In this document: positions 52,601 through 63,937 of the stretch, one piece after another
Numbering within the stretch: the stretch's first letter is position 1
How the letters are laid out: each line of letters opens with the position of its first letter
DNA from: Protula sp. h YS-2021
Taxonomy: Eukaryota > Annelida > Polychaeta > Sabellida > Serpulidae
NCBI GenBank assembly: GCA_949752745.1
Contig: OX457027.1
Coordinates: forward strand, 58,780,053 to 58,844,052
Reading direction: 5' to 3'
DNA length: 64,000 nt
Notes under the pieces: model-generated
The model's input: the letters and a program-made list of their open reading frames with translations, nothing else
The model's database searches: none
What the model was told of the DNA's origin: nothing
Position numbers and translations under genes: made by a program

Positions 52601-54320
52601 CAGATTAAGTACGCAGCAACGCGCTTCCCTTAACCTATCTTAAAGACAACATATATGGAGTCGAGCTTCGTTTCTCTTGTACATTAAATCATTTATTTAT
52701 CCAAAAACTTCGAATATAGAAAACCGAGGCCGTACCATTATATGAACGAATGACGACATCCGGCATACAGTGAAGCAAACGGGTCGATTAAAACGAAACT
52801 ATTCAATATTTTTACTCGAACTCCAAGATAAAAGGAAAAGCGGTTAACTTCTTCCTCCTTATAATGTTCACAGTTTGCTTTACACATTCTCTACCTTATC
52901 AGACTGAACGGAACAATAGATAAACAAATCAAGATGATTACAGAAGCAGGGCCTCTTTTTTTGTTCACTTGTCACAGATTTAGACACAGTATACATTGAA
53001 GTGTGCCATCATATTTGCCGGCCTGCCGGCCCCGTCTCAGGCATAAAGGTTCCGCCTTTGCCGGCATAAAATGACAATTTAATAACCTCTTCTTACATTT
53101 TTTGTTCAGTTTACTACATTTCACAATCACTTTTCATTATTACGTATAGACGGTAGCCTGTCAACCCCTAAACTCTGTGCAAAGCGAGTCACATTTTTTT
53201 TTCATAAATAATACGTGACTTTTCTGCATTTATCCAATAGACCGCCCTGTACAGAATGGAACAAATTAAATCTTCTACGTGTTCCTCAAGAGAAGCAGAC
53301 ACATGAATTCTCCGTTCTTAGTGTGGCAATGGCGAATGAATTCAATCACATGTATCACATCTCAATGCATTTTAAATAACAATAACAAGTAAATAAACAA
53401 ATAGCATATATTTAGAATGACATATCATAAGCGATATGGCAGAGAAGTGCATGCAGCCGAACCCCCCTCATCTTACCTTGTTTCCTGCCGAATCTGACGA
53501 AGTGACAGGGCAGGGGGGAAATTGAGGTGGTGGAGAAAAAAAAAGAACATCAACTGACCATGCATGATTGCTTAAATTCAAGTGTGAACGTTCAATGTAC
53601 ACAAGCTGGCGTTTTGAACACTTTTAAACGGAAACTGCAAATGAACCTTGCAATTCTAACTGCAGATAAAAATTTACATATCGCCAGATCGATACTTCTC
53701 CCAGTAAACCACACGGGCCAAGCCATTTTGCTTTCAACAAAAAGCATTCCCAACGCCTTTCTTCCAGTATAGCAAACACACCCACAAATAAGTAACTTGA
53801 GTGTGTTGTGTAAAATTCTATTTACAAAAAAAAAACTCCACTGCATTTCTCGACATTAGGAGTGCTCTAAGCAAATATTTGATCAACGGATTCATCTCAC
53901 TAGCGCGTCAACCATCCGTTTATAAAAATGCAGGTTCATAACGAAAGCACGCTGGTGGCTGGCTGACAACCTGGGTACACTGAATTGCTCTTGCACTGGA
54001 TGGTATGGAGGGGAGGGGGTGGGGGTGGGGGGGGGGAGCTGGTGAGGGAGAGGTTGGGATTGACTCAAAGTCCTCGGTTGGATTTAAGGCCATGACGTTT
54101 ACATGCAACTTTTCGTACATTTATGCACATTAAGCATTTCCTAATACTATTTAAATATTTTAGGGCAAGTTAAGCACAAATCTTGTATTTCAACCACTGT
54201 TTCACTTCTCGCCACTTCATTCTTTTAACTGACGATTTTTAGCACAACTCTGCATAAATGTACGAAACGTTCAGTGAGGGAGGGGGGGAGGGGTCGTTTC
54301 TATAGACTAGCAAAGGTTGT
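49617..54320 (-). other. Downstream of the FAM120A/C-like stop: 3' UTR and intergenic, not resolved
   Basis: No convincing gene was seen. FAM120 transcripts usually have long 3' UTRs, so the right part is probably UTR on the minus strand. Several minus-strand AATAAA candidates exist (TTTATT near 52410 and 52690, for example), but none can be chosen. A frame at 52083-52322 on the minus strand has fairly coding-like composition but no recognisable motif. Confidence 0.4.
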
Positions 54321-54987
54321 TTACGGCTGTTCGCTGCTAATGTCAAACACGCCCATACGCTCATGCCTTTCGACACCGGCACCCATGTGCTGCATGCTGA
54401 ACTCCTGGTTCACCTGGTTAATCATGCTGAGATCGTTGGGTCCGAGCGATGACAGGTCGGTTGGCATGCCGGCAGCGTAGTGTGCAAAGTCTGTCTGACC
54501 ATTGAGGGCAAGCTGTGGCATCTGTGCCGACTGGCCGAGGGTCACCTCGGGGGAGATAGCCATGCTGGCCATCTGGGCGGCACTCAGCAGGCCCTGCACA
54601 TGGCTGCTAATCTGTCCCTGGCCCTGTAACTGTCCGTGTGCCATCTGGCTCTGGCCGAGCCCCATGTGAGGCGGCGGCGGTGGTGGCATGGGCGAGTGGT
54701 TGAGGCTGACAGGAGGCATGTGTGGTGCCTGACTCAGGCTTACCGGCGTGGCGGCCATGCCGTGGCTCACGCTCATCATGTGGCCGCTCATCTGGTGCGG
54801 CTGGCCTTGTGCCTGGCTCGCCGCCAGCTGCTGCGCCTGGCTGGCTGCTACAGCAGCGGCGGCGGCGCTCGACTGGGCGTGTTGCTGCTGCTGCAGCTGT
54901 GATGCAGCAGCAGCAGCTGCCGTCGCATTGTAATGCTGCAAGTTTTGCTCTTTAATCAACTGGCTCACAGACACCACGTTACTTCCT
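54321..54987 (-). CDS. FAM120A: FAM120A/C-like gene, terminal Ala/Gln-rich exon with stop
   Basis: A 667-nt coding part, phase 2 in, with acceptor TGCTTTACAG and stop TAA at 54321-54323. It begins GSNVVSVSQLIKEQNLQHYN, then Ala and Gln runs (ATAAAAAAASQLQQQQHAQS, AAAAAVAASQAQQLAAS), Met/Pro/His-rich sequence, and ends VFDISSEQP. The low-complexity part is CAG/GCN-rich and not recognisable in vertebrate FAM120A; it may be lineage-specific. Confidence 0.85.
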
Positions 54988-57900
54988 CTGTAAAGCAAAA
55001 TGACAGGAGTGCCGATCAAAATCTAACCATTTACACGCAGCCTTGCCGTTAATTTCATTATAGAATACTTACATCTTATTAACCAAGGGAATTTACTGTG
55101 TTTCCAATATGAGCAGATTATAAGAGTCATCAACTTCCATCTTGAATCATATAAGATCTGGGATTGCCTTTGGGGTGGCTGTATAAGGACTGTATCTGTT
55201 CATATCCGGGAATCACTACCTTGTTTTCGCACCTACGGAGGAGATGGTTATAGATCATTTACTTCCACTGCCCTCACCTGTTCGAATCCACAAATGCAGG
55301 GGGGGGGGGGGGTGTGGATACTTCGGGACGTAATAGTATCGCGGTACTTACTCTTGCTGCGTCTCCACCGTGCAGCCCCTGCCGCGCCCACCGCTGGGCG
55401 ACTTGGTCCTCTGCTCAAGTGTGATCGCCTTCATACCACTGCCGGGCTTTGGTGGTGCCGCCGTCGTCACAGGCCCGCTGCCCGCTACACCCCCGCGCCC
55501 ACCCCTCACGCTGCCGTTCTGCATGCCGCCGCGCCCGTTCATGCCCTGCATGGGCGGCCCGCGGCCCCGCATGGGCGCATGGTAGCCGGCCTGGTGCTGC
55601 TGGTAGCCCCCCGGGCCTCCGGGGCCCGATGAGCCGCCCCGCATGTTGTTGTACATGTTACCGCCCGGGTATCCACGGGGACCCTGGTAATTACAGGCAA
55701 TAAAACTACGGTATCAAAAAAAATCATTGTATTTTTTCTCCAAGGCATTTATGAACAAGGTAAAAACGCGGTATAATTTAGATAACCCACTTGAAATCAC
55801 ACAGTAGGCCTGTTTGGAGAACCCATAATTTCATAATTTATCCGGAATTAAGGGGAGTACCCTTGGTGGTGGTGGGGGAAGAGCATTAACTGTTAATGTG
55901 TTGTAAACTTACGGCACTCTCCGGCTGAATTCACTGCGAGAAATCTTACGTGAGTACAAACAATTCATTAAATTATCCACATTTTCACGATCAATTCGGC
56001 AGTATTGTGTATACAATGAACTGACGGCTATTTGACGTTCAAATCCGGCCATTGCCATCCTTACCGGTCCTCTAGACATGGCGCCTCCGCGCATACCGCC
56101 GCCTGGTCTGCCGGGCATGCCTCGCCCCCTGGCGACAGGGCTGGACACAACTCCGCGAGGACCGCCACCCCTAAGGAAATCAGACCACCAAAAATAACTT
56201 CTCAGGGGCCAAATCATTTACTTTACGCCCAGAGATTTACTTGAAATTGTCAACCACAAATTATGGGAAAATTGTGAGACGTCACAAATTAACAAAGCTA
56301 ATGCAAGAACATTAAAGACAAAGCGAGAACACTTCGAGAGACGGCGAAAAAAATCATTTGCGACTCCACATGTCACTGTGTTTACGATTCCGCACGTTGA
56401 TGTCTGTGATTTTTACCTGCGCGGGCCAACGGATGTGACCTGGGGCGGCGGAGCGTCGCCGCGGCTTCCGCGCTGCTTCTGTTGCTGTGCAGGCATGTTG
56501 GGACCCCAGTTGCTGATAACGACGCCCGCGATCTGCAGCTGGCCCCCTCGGGCGTCCACTTGACCCGGTCCATGACCTGCTTGCGCATGCAATAGAATAG
56601 ACAGAACCGATGCGATTCCGGTTCTTTTAAGCCTGAAGCGCATTTTTTTTTTTCTGTAAATTTAGGTAGTATCAACATTACAATTACTTTTTGTTATTTT
56701 AATCTTATTTTTTATTATTTATTTGTTTTTGTTTCCTTTTTCGTTTGTTTTTCTTTTGTGAGGGGGGAGGGGGTGTAAGAGCACCTGAAGCCCTTAATGA
56801 GCGGTTTTTCCGGGAAACCATGGCGTAGCACAATGTTAAAAAAGCATGCATAAGCAGACAATCCACGTAATGTACACGTATATCAGGCAAGTATACCATA
56901 CAGTCAACCAACAGTTAGAAGACGATTGCGTATTCCCAGTCAACACGAAGTATTATTCACCAGTTAGAAAATGTTGACTTTTGGGCCAAGCCAATATATG
57001 TTTTGTTACACGACTGACCTGGCGCTCCGATTACAAATAACTGCATTATCTGTGGACTTTGCATTCCGGTCAAAATTGAAAAATTATTGACCTTGTAATC
57101 GATCAATTAGATTGCAGTGTTAACCCAAAGCCAATAATACAGGTCATTTATATTTTCTGTTCACTCAAAATAAGTCAATATCTGATAATTTTAAAGCTAA
57201 TCTTGCTTCACGAGAGACTGGCCAGTAGAGTTACAATTTTACAATGGAAGGGAATTCCTTGATTTGTTTGCTCTTTTTTTTTTTTATCAAACGTCCTTAG
57301 TACTTTACATCGAGAACAAGGTTAACCCAACAAATCACAAAGAAATGCGTCATTTTTTCATCATCAACAACGTTTCTCGGTGAAAGCAGGTGAAAGTAGG
57401 TAATAACAGTAATAACGAATAGCACGTACGCCACTGCAGGTAACTGAATACACCAAAGAAAGCGCGAAGGGAGGGGGGGGGGGGGGGGGGGGTTGGTGTG
57501 CGGGAAGGGGGATATGAACCGTAACCGATACGACCCACAACAATCAGGAAATATCGGGCGACACTGGGCAATCACAGATAATCAATCACACAACAATTAT
57601 TGCACTCAAGTGCCAATTTGTTTAAAGCCGATCGATGGAGGGCACTATAGCCCTGCAGCGGATAAGAAAGTTTCATTTTCATTCAAAACTCAAATTATTT
57701 TTTACACTGAAATACGCGGAAACAGTGGAAACGACGGCCTGTGCAAGCACACGCAACGTTCACAGACTATGAATGGTCGGGCCAATTATCCACTAATCGA
57801 TTATTTTATCGTTCCGGTCAAAATCGATTATTTTGCTGCCCAATCGATTAAGTGAAACTTCTTAACTTGCGGCAAAAATTAATTTTAGTAACCTTAAAAC

Positions 57901-60900
57901 CTTGTCAATTCTTATTCTTATCACTAGCAATGTTAATTTATATCTAGAATTAAATCTATTCACATTTTTGAGAATTTCATAATTAATAATGACACGTTCG
58001 TTAAATTGCAGGGCCCAATAATTTTTAAAATAGGTTATTTTATTTATGTTTTATTGACACACTTTTTTGTTTTCGTGTTGTATCCATACTTTTATGCTTG
58101 AAGTTTTTGGTTATACCATATCAGTCTCTATTTACAGTTTGATGTTTTGTTCTAGGATTTTTCTCGTACATTTCTAGAGACAAACTGACAAAAATGTTGA
58201 AGATATAAGATTAAATAACTCATTTCGGTTAAAAACAGCATTCAATAAAGTTAACGGGGTTCAGGTATGGCTTAAAATTGGCCTGGGATTTCCGACTTGG
58301 GCCCTGAGGCCCCTATAAAGACAATATCCCTTCAGTGATACTTTTTTAGCTTTTTTTTTTTTTTTTTGCTGTTAAAAGGTAGTAGTATTTCGTACTTTGC
58401 ATGGCGAAGGATATCAATGAAATTGGTGCAATCAAATCAATTTAGAAAAAAAGATTTTTGCAAGAGCCCGAAAAAGATCAATCAGGGCCCCTCGAAATTG
58501 CCTAGTGACCCCTGATCTCAAAGGCTAAGGTCGTTATGTGATGCTCTTCTTTCAACTTGTATTACCCAAGATTTTCACACAGCCTTCGACTACCCTGCAT
58601 AAAAAAAACTACATATTTTGAGGAAGAGTCGATTATGGTAATATTTCGATTAATCGAATGCGGCTATATAATCGATTCCAACCACTATCATACGATAGGA
58701 ACGACGTTATTTTGCACTTCTTCGGGAAAGGGCGCAGGATCTTATACGGTACCTGAACATTTAGGCCCCAAAAGACTGAGTCTCAGGCGTTCAGAGCTCA
58801 TCGAATTCACTACATTTAGGCCTCAAAATTGGACGTTGAGAGTTTAAAGGTAATAATTCATTTCAGGCCGTTTCTTCATAGAGGGCATGACATGAAACCC
58901 CTCTGCTGTATTGTTTATTTATTAAAAGGCAATTGAAACTGAGGCAAAATCTTGATGTCTGTTCTGACTGACCCAGAATTGCAATTCCAGTAACTCGGAA
59001 AATTTCATGAACGGCGGGATTGTATTGAATACAAACTGCTTCGGTTATGCACGCATCTGACGTGTAATTTTTTGACATAAAAAATCTTCCACAGTCAGTC
59101 AAATACTACCAAAAATACAGTATTTAAGGAAATAGTTAACTGATAATTTATATTAAAAGAATGAAAACGACTGGAGCCTAAATGCCTCATATGTGGTCCT
59201 AAAGTGTTTTGAGGTCTGAACTTCTGGGAAACCTCTTGCACTCTCGGAAGGCCAATTCACAGGATTGTGAAGGGTTTATGAGGTCAAGTAACGGGCAGAC
59301 ACAAAACAAAGTCGTTCCTAAATTTGAAATAGGAAATAAACAAATGACATCAAATGAGATAAAAAAGAGTAAAGCGTGAGTACAAACCAATAATCCCTCT
59401 CCCCCTGGCGCCACCACCTCTTCCACCGCGGCCATTACCTGGCGGATGCTGCCCGGCGCCCGCCGGCCGCATGTTTTGGCCTGGCGGCATGTAGCCGCCC
59501 TGCTGCTGTGGCATGGGCGGCAGGGGAGGCTTGGCGAAGACCAAGTCCAGGGGCACGTCTTGTAAGATGGCCTGGCGCATGCGCTCCACACGCATCACTT
59601 GGTCCATCTGTCAGCAAAGCATTTTCTCATTTGTTACGTCACCTCAAAATAGGTCACCGCTATTTTACACATTGTTTAAATTGACTTTCGGCTTCTGACT
59701 AAACATGATCTGAGAAAATTTGACAAGTTATAACAAACATATGCTGTACTTGATGTCTCACTGTCACGTGGTTGTAAGTCAACATTTTTCAATCTTACCC
59801 TTTTAAACAATATCTGGAAACATACCTGTCCATCACAGATATCAATGAGATGAGGATTGTTATTAGCTTTTAGCAGCTTGAAGTGGAATAGCTTGCCGTC
59901 GAAGAAGTTCCACGGACATGTCATGCCCCACGGTACGGGGGCGCCGCACGCGTCATTCACAAAGACAGCGTGATCAACACCACGCATGAACAAACTTCCC
60001 AGCTGCACGCCACGAGCAGTTAGCGCTGGCAACTAAAATAAACAAATACATCACACTGCAGTCGCATGTAAGTGCAATATATTTTTAGGAACTTGAAACA
60101 GGCACTTTTCTCGTTTGTTGGACTAACAAGTGCCAAGATATTACTGCCACGCCACCAGCTAAATAAATGAGTAAGTAAACCCCATACAGTACCTTCATTT
60201 CTTGCATGGTCTCGACATCACGCAATAAAGGCGACACGGCAGTGCAGAGGAATGCATCTAATTCGTGCTTGCGCAAAACTCGCTGATCCCGGAACTTGAC
60301 TATGTATCTTGAATAAAAAAAAAAAAAAAACAGCGAGGTTAAACTAGGTTGGTTCTACTGAAGCTAAAACAAAAAATAAATAAATAAATAAATAAATAAA
60401 TACATAAAATAAAAATAGGAAACGTCATAAAAATAAACTTAAAACGATACGATGTAGTAACAATAAGTACAAGGGACGCTTGTATTACTTAATGAAATAC
60501 ATTAGCCAGTTCTGTGTTGCTGCAAATTCAGTTTACATTGTGCTGTAAGGCCACTGAAAAAGCGCTTATCAGCGTATTTTTTTAGCAATAATTAAACTGA
60601 ACCCGTCAGAAAGGCCTCAACTAAGCACCGTGTTCTCTCTGCCCAGTGCTCCTCTATACACACTTCCAGACAGCACGGAGCACATATAAGCACCTCAAGG
60701 CAACACAAAGCACCTGTACGCACCTCAAGACAGCGCAGAGCACGATGAGGTGTTGCGGCACGAACGACGTGTTGAGCATGAGCGGCACGTCGCTGTTGAG
60801 CGAGGAGAGGAAGGCGCGCAGGCGCCGGTTCTTGTCCTCAATCATCTGGCCCAGCCACAGCCTGTGCAGTCCCGGTACGAGCCACTCGAGCTCGACGGCG

Positions 60901-63900
60901 CCCACGTCGATGGCCTGAGGGCCGGTGGCACCTCGGGGCACCACCCACTCCTTGACGGTAACGCTGGGCTTGTCGGGTACTTCTCTTGTTTCTTGGCTCT
61001 CTGCAAGCCACAACATCGTGAAAAAAAAAGAGTTCCCAACACCGGTTTTTGACACTCTGTTAGAGAAACGAAACATTTTTCTACGTTCCAAAGCCAGGGG
61101 CTTGAAGCCACTTCGTAACCTTTTCCAGTCTTTTCACGTTTCCTTCCTCTGCGATCTTTCAATCAGATAAAAAGGACTGATTTTCCTCTATTGAGAGAGA
61201 ACAGCTTAGCAAATCAATGCATTTCACACCTGTCTCATCTTCAATTTCATTGAAAATCTTACTTACAAAGCTAAATTACTACTTTCAAATCCGTTTTTAA
61301 TTATTATTATTTTGTAAACAGAGTTCACACTTACATCATTTTTTCACACTGGCCAACCACTTCTATCAAGAAGATAAATTCATATTAAGCGTCCCAAGTA
61401 TCCTAATACTCACCTTTGGCCTCTTTTGTTTGATTTCTATAAATGAGCATTCTCTTGTTATAGTCGAACAGTATGGAGTAAACGCTCTGTCTAATCGGAC
61501 GGAACAAATCGACAGCTGCCGGAAGTTCCCGACTGTTTTCATCCTCCAGCGTCGTGTCAATTCGTATTTCTTGCTGAAAAAGTCAAATTAGTTGACTCGC
61601 TAAGGTGACACCAGAAGGTGGTGCATTACAATGCATAAAGCCAGGGACAGACAACAACCTTTCGTGCAGGCCGTAGGTTTTCCTGCCTCGAGCGGATCAG
61701 CGATGCTTAAAATGCTGTTTTTTTATTGCAGTCCCAGCTGTCTACATTTTTTAAACATAGCACCCACCAGCCTATCTAATCACAATATGTCAATATGTCT
61801 ACAATACCCCGAGGCCCATGTTTCAAGTAATTTTCCAATTTTTAAACCCAGGCGATAAATTTCTCAAACCAAGCAAAAGACACGCGTATTTTAACACCTG
61901 TAAAGCTGGACTTAATCCAAATTTCCCAGGCCAAGCATCACTACTATTATTATGGCAAGTGTCGCTATTTTTTCGTTGTCCATCTCCCAAAACAGAAGCT
62001 GCCCTACTCACAAAGAGATTTCACTAGGTCGAACCTGCATGAGTATCTGGTATACCCAGGGATGCATGATTCCCTTGGCATGCCTCTCGCGGCAAATCTT
62101 CACCGCATCCTGCGAAAGCTTGTACAGGTGCCTGTTCTGTTCCCGCATTTTCTTCTCCCTTTCCTTCCTCTCCGCTTTCTTCTTGTCTTTCTCTTCTAAA
62201 AGCAGAAAAAAACCGATTCGGCTTTAAAATACAAGTACATTTTTGCCTCACAAATTATATTATAATAATCACCTATCTCACAATAAAAACTCGAGGCTAA
62301 TAATCACAAACTCGCACCACCTTTCTTATTTCAAAATGGGTAAATCACCTTTTACACTCATTAAAAAGAAAGAACCCCTTTTCCAAAGGCCATAGGGCAT
62401 TGTAGCGCCCCTTTGTTCGAATTTTCAACTTGCGCAGAGGCATTTCAGTACTTCAGATACCTTTGCTTTTCGCGGCCGCCTTGTCAGCACTCGCATCCTT
62501 CTCCAGTGAGCTCTCTGCATGCGCCTCAGCAGCCCCATCCGTGTCTCCCTCCGCTAGTCCTTCACACACAAACAAATTGTTGGCATACCTAACTACAGCA
62601 GTGTGCATAGCCCACATATTCCCCACAGCCCCCCCCCCCCACCCCCCCCCCCCCCAATCACTTAAACACGGCTATCAATAGTCAATCAAGAGCTGAAATT
62701 TTCCAATTCCAGCTGGCCCATTTTCCTTGGACGAACCTGGCCCATTTACAATACTGATCTGTGTTTGTTCCCACAGAAGCTACATACCAAGTTTCATTAA
62801 AATCCTTGCAAGAGTTTTTAAGTTATCGTGCTAACAAGCTCTTGATGACAAACCGACCGACAGACCGACAAGCGGTCGATCGCATATATTCCCTGTGGGG
62901 AATAAATTACAGCTACTGTGGTGCAAACGAACAACGACACTTCACAATATCCTCGTTGACGTAATTATGCCCAGTATCCATCCATGAAGCTGAAAGGCAA
63001 TGGATCATTTATGAGCATCTATGATAGCTCTCTACTTCAAAATTCTTTCAGCAGTAAAGGCAACCGTAAGCTGCAATACTGTCCTTTAGTCACTTTTTCA
63101 TCGATTCATGTTGAGGAATTTGAACGATAATGCTACAGTACCCATGCTCGGTGGATCGATGACGATTTCTGGCGTTTTCAGGCTGCCTCCGTCTTCTAAT
63201 GATCCTGCATAACCGGACTCATGTTGTGTGTAAACATTCGGCTTCAAATCTTCCGAAGCACCATCTTCCGAAGCCGAAACAGCTACAACATCGGCCCTGG
63301 ATTTCTGTCACAGTAAACCAAACAGCTGTCTTCCTTACATCACGAAACACCACGCGAGAGATACATACGGACGTGGTACTCGCAGAAAGTTAAACTGGAG
63401 CAATGTGCACAGCCCACATATTCCCCCCATCCCCATGAGTAAACACGGCCATCAATAGTCAACCAAGAGCTGAAATTTTCCAAATGCAGCTGGTTCATTT
63501 TCCTTAGACGAAGCTGGCCAATTTACAATATCGATCTGTGCTTGTTCGCATAGAAACTACATACGAAGTTTCATTAAAATTCTTGCAGGAGTTTTTAAGT
63601 TATCTTGTTAACAAGCTCTTGATGACAGACCGACCGACACGCGGTCGATCGCATATATTCCCCCTGTGGGGAATAAACAAAACAGCAAGCACACATATTA
63701 TCTGAAAATAGTACCACCTGGATTAGTTCAAGACCAACGATGTGCGATCGTTATGAAGCATTTCAAGGTATCCACTCCAGGAATGTTAGGAGAGCCAGAA
63801 AAAAAAGTATGCCGTCTCGCAAGCGACGCTTACCTCGCCGTCCCAGTCCACTTTCTCTTCAGCCTTTCTACTGTCACGCTTTGTGGATCCGTTCGACCCA

Positions 63901-63937
63901 TTCAAGCGCGCGCCATACTGGTTTGATCTCGCCTGTC
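54321..63937 (-). CDS. FAM120A: FAM120A/C-family gene (constitutive coactivator of PPAR-gamma-like), 3' half, 13 exons
   Basis: Join on the minus strand, 5' to 3': 63834-63937, 63142-63304, 62461-62559, 62035-62195, 61414-61573, 60724-61000, 60193-60307, 59826-60032, 59388-59607, 56417-56576, 56065-56170, 55352-55683, 54321-54987. All phases agree. Family-diagnostic words include RPIRQSVYSILF, RLWLGQMIEDKNRRLRAFL, LNTSFVPQHLIVLCAVLR, LDAFLCTAVSP, VDHAVFVNDACG, PWNFFDGKLFHFKLLKA and LIDICDGQ, followed by an RGG-rich tail and an Ala/Gln-rich end. FAM120 proteins are cytoplasmic RNA-binding scaffold proteins with an N-terminal FEN1/XPG-like domain (outside this window) and an RGG-rich C-terminal RNA-binding region. 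Invertebrates usually have one copy standing for FAM120A/C, so the symbol marks the family and not strict one-to-one orthology. Confidence 0.93.
55352..55683 (-). CDS. FAM120A: FAM120A/C-like gene, second RG-rich exon
   Basis: A 332-nt exon, phase 0 in and phase 2 out, with acceptor TTACCAG and donor AAGA|GTAAGT. It encodes NMYNNMRGGSSGPGGPGG, HAPMRGRGPPMQGMNGRGG and SVRGGRGGVAG, then a short conserved-looking segment, AITLEQRTKSP, before GGRGRG. Confidence 0.88.
56065..56170 (-). CDS. FAM120A: FAM120A/C-like gene, RG-rich exon
   Basis: A 106-nt exon, phase 2 in and phase 0 out, with acceptor CCTTAG and donor CCG|GTAAGG. Almost every third residue is Arg or Gly (GGGPRGVVSSPVARGRG, GRPGGGMRGG). 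RG/RGG tracts are typical RNA-binding and arginine-methylation regions. Confidence 0.88.
56417..56576 (-). CDS. FAM120A: FAM120A/C-like gene, exon with GGQLQIAG block
   Basis: A 160-nt exon, phase 1 in and phase 2 out, with acceptor CAAGCAG and donor CAG|GTAAAA. It contains GGQLQIAGVVISNWGP and PPPQVTSVGP, parallel to GGKLEIAGTVVGHW and LQVVSVGG in vertebrate FAM120A. The 2.8-kb intron before it could hide a further exon, but none was recognised. Confidence 0.9.
56577..59387. other. 2.8-kb intron of the FAM120A/C-like gene
   Basis: No exon recognised. It holds a G-tract at about 57473-57492, ATCGATTA-type palindromic words at about 57795-57850 and again at 58630-58680 that may mark the two ends of a transposon relic, and GGGCCCCT/AGGCCCC words around 58300 and 58490. 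Confidence 0.45.
59388..59607 (-). CDS. FAM120A: FAM120A/C-like gene, transition to RGG-rich tail
   Basis: A 220-nt exon, phase 0 in and phase 1 out. It starts MDQVMRVERMRQAIL, matching the KVEKMRQSVLEG block, then turns Pro-rich (PPLPPMPQQQGGYMPPGQ) and RGG-rich (GNGRGGRGGGARGRG). The donor used here is ATTG|GTTTGT, weaker than the others. Confidence 0.9.
59826..60032 (-). CDS. FAM120A: FAM120A/C-like gene, conserved block exon 4
   Basis: A 207-nt exon, phase 0 at both ends, with acceptor TATTTTAG and donor CAG|GTATGT. It encodes RGVQLGSLFMRGVDHAVFVN, PWNFFDGKLFHFKLLKA and LIDICDGQ, near-colinear with vertebrate FAM120A. Confidence 0.96.
60193..60307 (-). CDS. FAM120A: FAM120A/C-like gene, conserved block exon 3
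   Basis: A 115-nt exon, phase 2 in and phase 0 out, with acceptor ATTCAAG and donor AAG|GTACTG. It encodes YIVKFRDQRVLRKHELDAFL and ETMQEMK, parallel to the QELDAFLAQALSP...LQELK block of vertebrate FAM120A. Confidence 0.94.
60364..60411. repeat. (AAAT)n microsatellite in FAM120 intron
   Basis: About seven AAAT units followed by imperfect copies; it lies just upstream, in gene direction, of the exon at 60193-60307. Confidence 0.9.
60724..61000 (-). CDS. FAM120A: FAM120A/C-like gene, conserved block exon 2
   Basis: A 277-nt exon, phase 1 in and phase 2 out, with acceptor GCTTGCAG and donor TTGAG|GTGCGT. It carries VTVKEWVVPRG, LHRLWLGQMIEDKNRRLRAF, SDVPLMLNTSFVPQHL and IVLCAVLR, the strongest family signature in the window. 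Confidence 0.96.
61414..61573 (-). CDS. FAM120A: FAM120A/C-like gene, conserved block exon 1
   Basis: A 160-nt exon, phase 0 in and phase 1 out, with acceptor TTTTTCAG and donor AAAG|GTGAGT. It encodes IRIDTTLEDENSRELPAA followed by RPIRQSVYSILF, clearly parallel to the IEDE...LPPAA...RPVRQYVYGVLF block of vertebrate FAM120A. Confidence 0.92.
62035..62195 (-). CDS. FAM120A: FAM120A/C-like gene, charged-helix exon
   Basis: A 161-nt exon, phase 1 in and phase 0 out. It begins with a highly charged helix or coiled-coil stretch (EKDKKKAERKEREKKMREQN) and then RHAKGIMHPWVYQILMQ, which matches the HKKGLMYPYIFHVL-type block that opens the conserved C-terminal half of FAM120A. Confidence 0.85.
62461..62559 (-). 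CDS. FAM120A: FAM120A/C-like gene, acidic/Ala-rich linker exon
   Basis: A 99-nt symmetric phase 1-1 exon with acceptor GTGAAG and donor AAAG|GTATCT. It encodes GDTDGAAEAHAESSLEKDAS and ends AKSK, running into the Lys/Glu-rich helix of the next exon. Symmetric phases mean it could be skipped without a frameshift. Confidence 0.65.
62672..62909 (+). mobile_element. Hairpin-ended repeat family 1, copy in FAM120 intron
   Basis: About 240 bases sharing words with two other copies (150-392 and 63455-63678): GAGCTGAAATTTTCC, TTCATTAAAATCCTTGCA, TTTTTAAGTTATCGTG, CGGTCGATCGCATATATTCC. It ends in a TTCCC-TGTG-GGGAA hairpin and AATAAA. Orientation is opposite to the host gene. It looks like the right part of a non-autonomous element. 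Confidence 0.6.
63142..63304 (-). CDS. FAM120A: FAM120A/C-like gene, linker exon
   Basis: A 163-nt exon, phase 0 in and phase 1 out, with acceptor GTGACAG and donor G|GTACTG. It reads KSRADVVAVSASEDGASED and ends PEIVIDPPSMG, acidic low-complexity sequence with a short PEIV-type stretch like the linker before the conserved C-terminal block in vertebrate FAM120A. An internal AG at 63205 could give a shorter 63-nt version in a different phase, but the longer exon fits the phase of the exon upstream. Confidence 0.6.
63455..63678 (+). mobile_element. Hairpin-ended repeat family 1, copy in neighbouring FAM120 intron
   Basis: Same family and orientation as 62672-62909. The right end has arms TATTCCCC and GGGGAATA around a CTGT loop, followed by AA. 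A purine-rich GACAGACCGACCGACA tract precedes the hairpin. Confidence 0.65.
63834..63937 (-). CDS. FAM120A: FAM120A/C-like gene, most 5' exon visible (partial gene)
   Basis: A 104-nt exon, phase 1 in and phase 0 out, with acceptor GTAACAG and donor GAG|GTAAGC on the minus strand. It encodes polar low-complexity sequence (RLNGSNGSTKRDSRKAEEKV, ending DWDGE). It belongs to the variable linker between the N-terminal XPG-like domain and the conserved C-terminal half; the assignment rests on phase continuity with the next exon. Earlier exons lie past the right edge. Confidence 0.6.

Noticed and set aside
54636..54955. Plus-strand Ala/Cys/Arg-rich ORFs opposite the last FAM120 exon
   Set aside because: They are antisense shadows of the CAG/GCN-rich coding exon.
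55294..55703. Plus-strand Pro/Arg-rich ORFs opposite the RG-rich FAM120 exon
   Set aside because: They are antisense shadows of GC-rich coding sequence; the minus strand has family motifs and splice sites.
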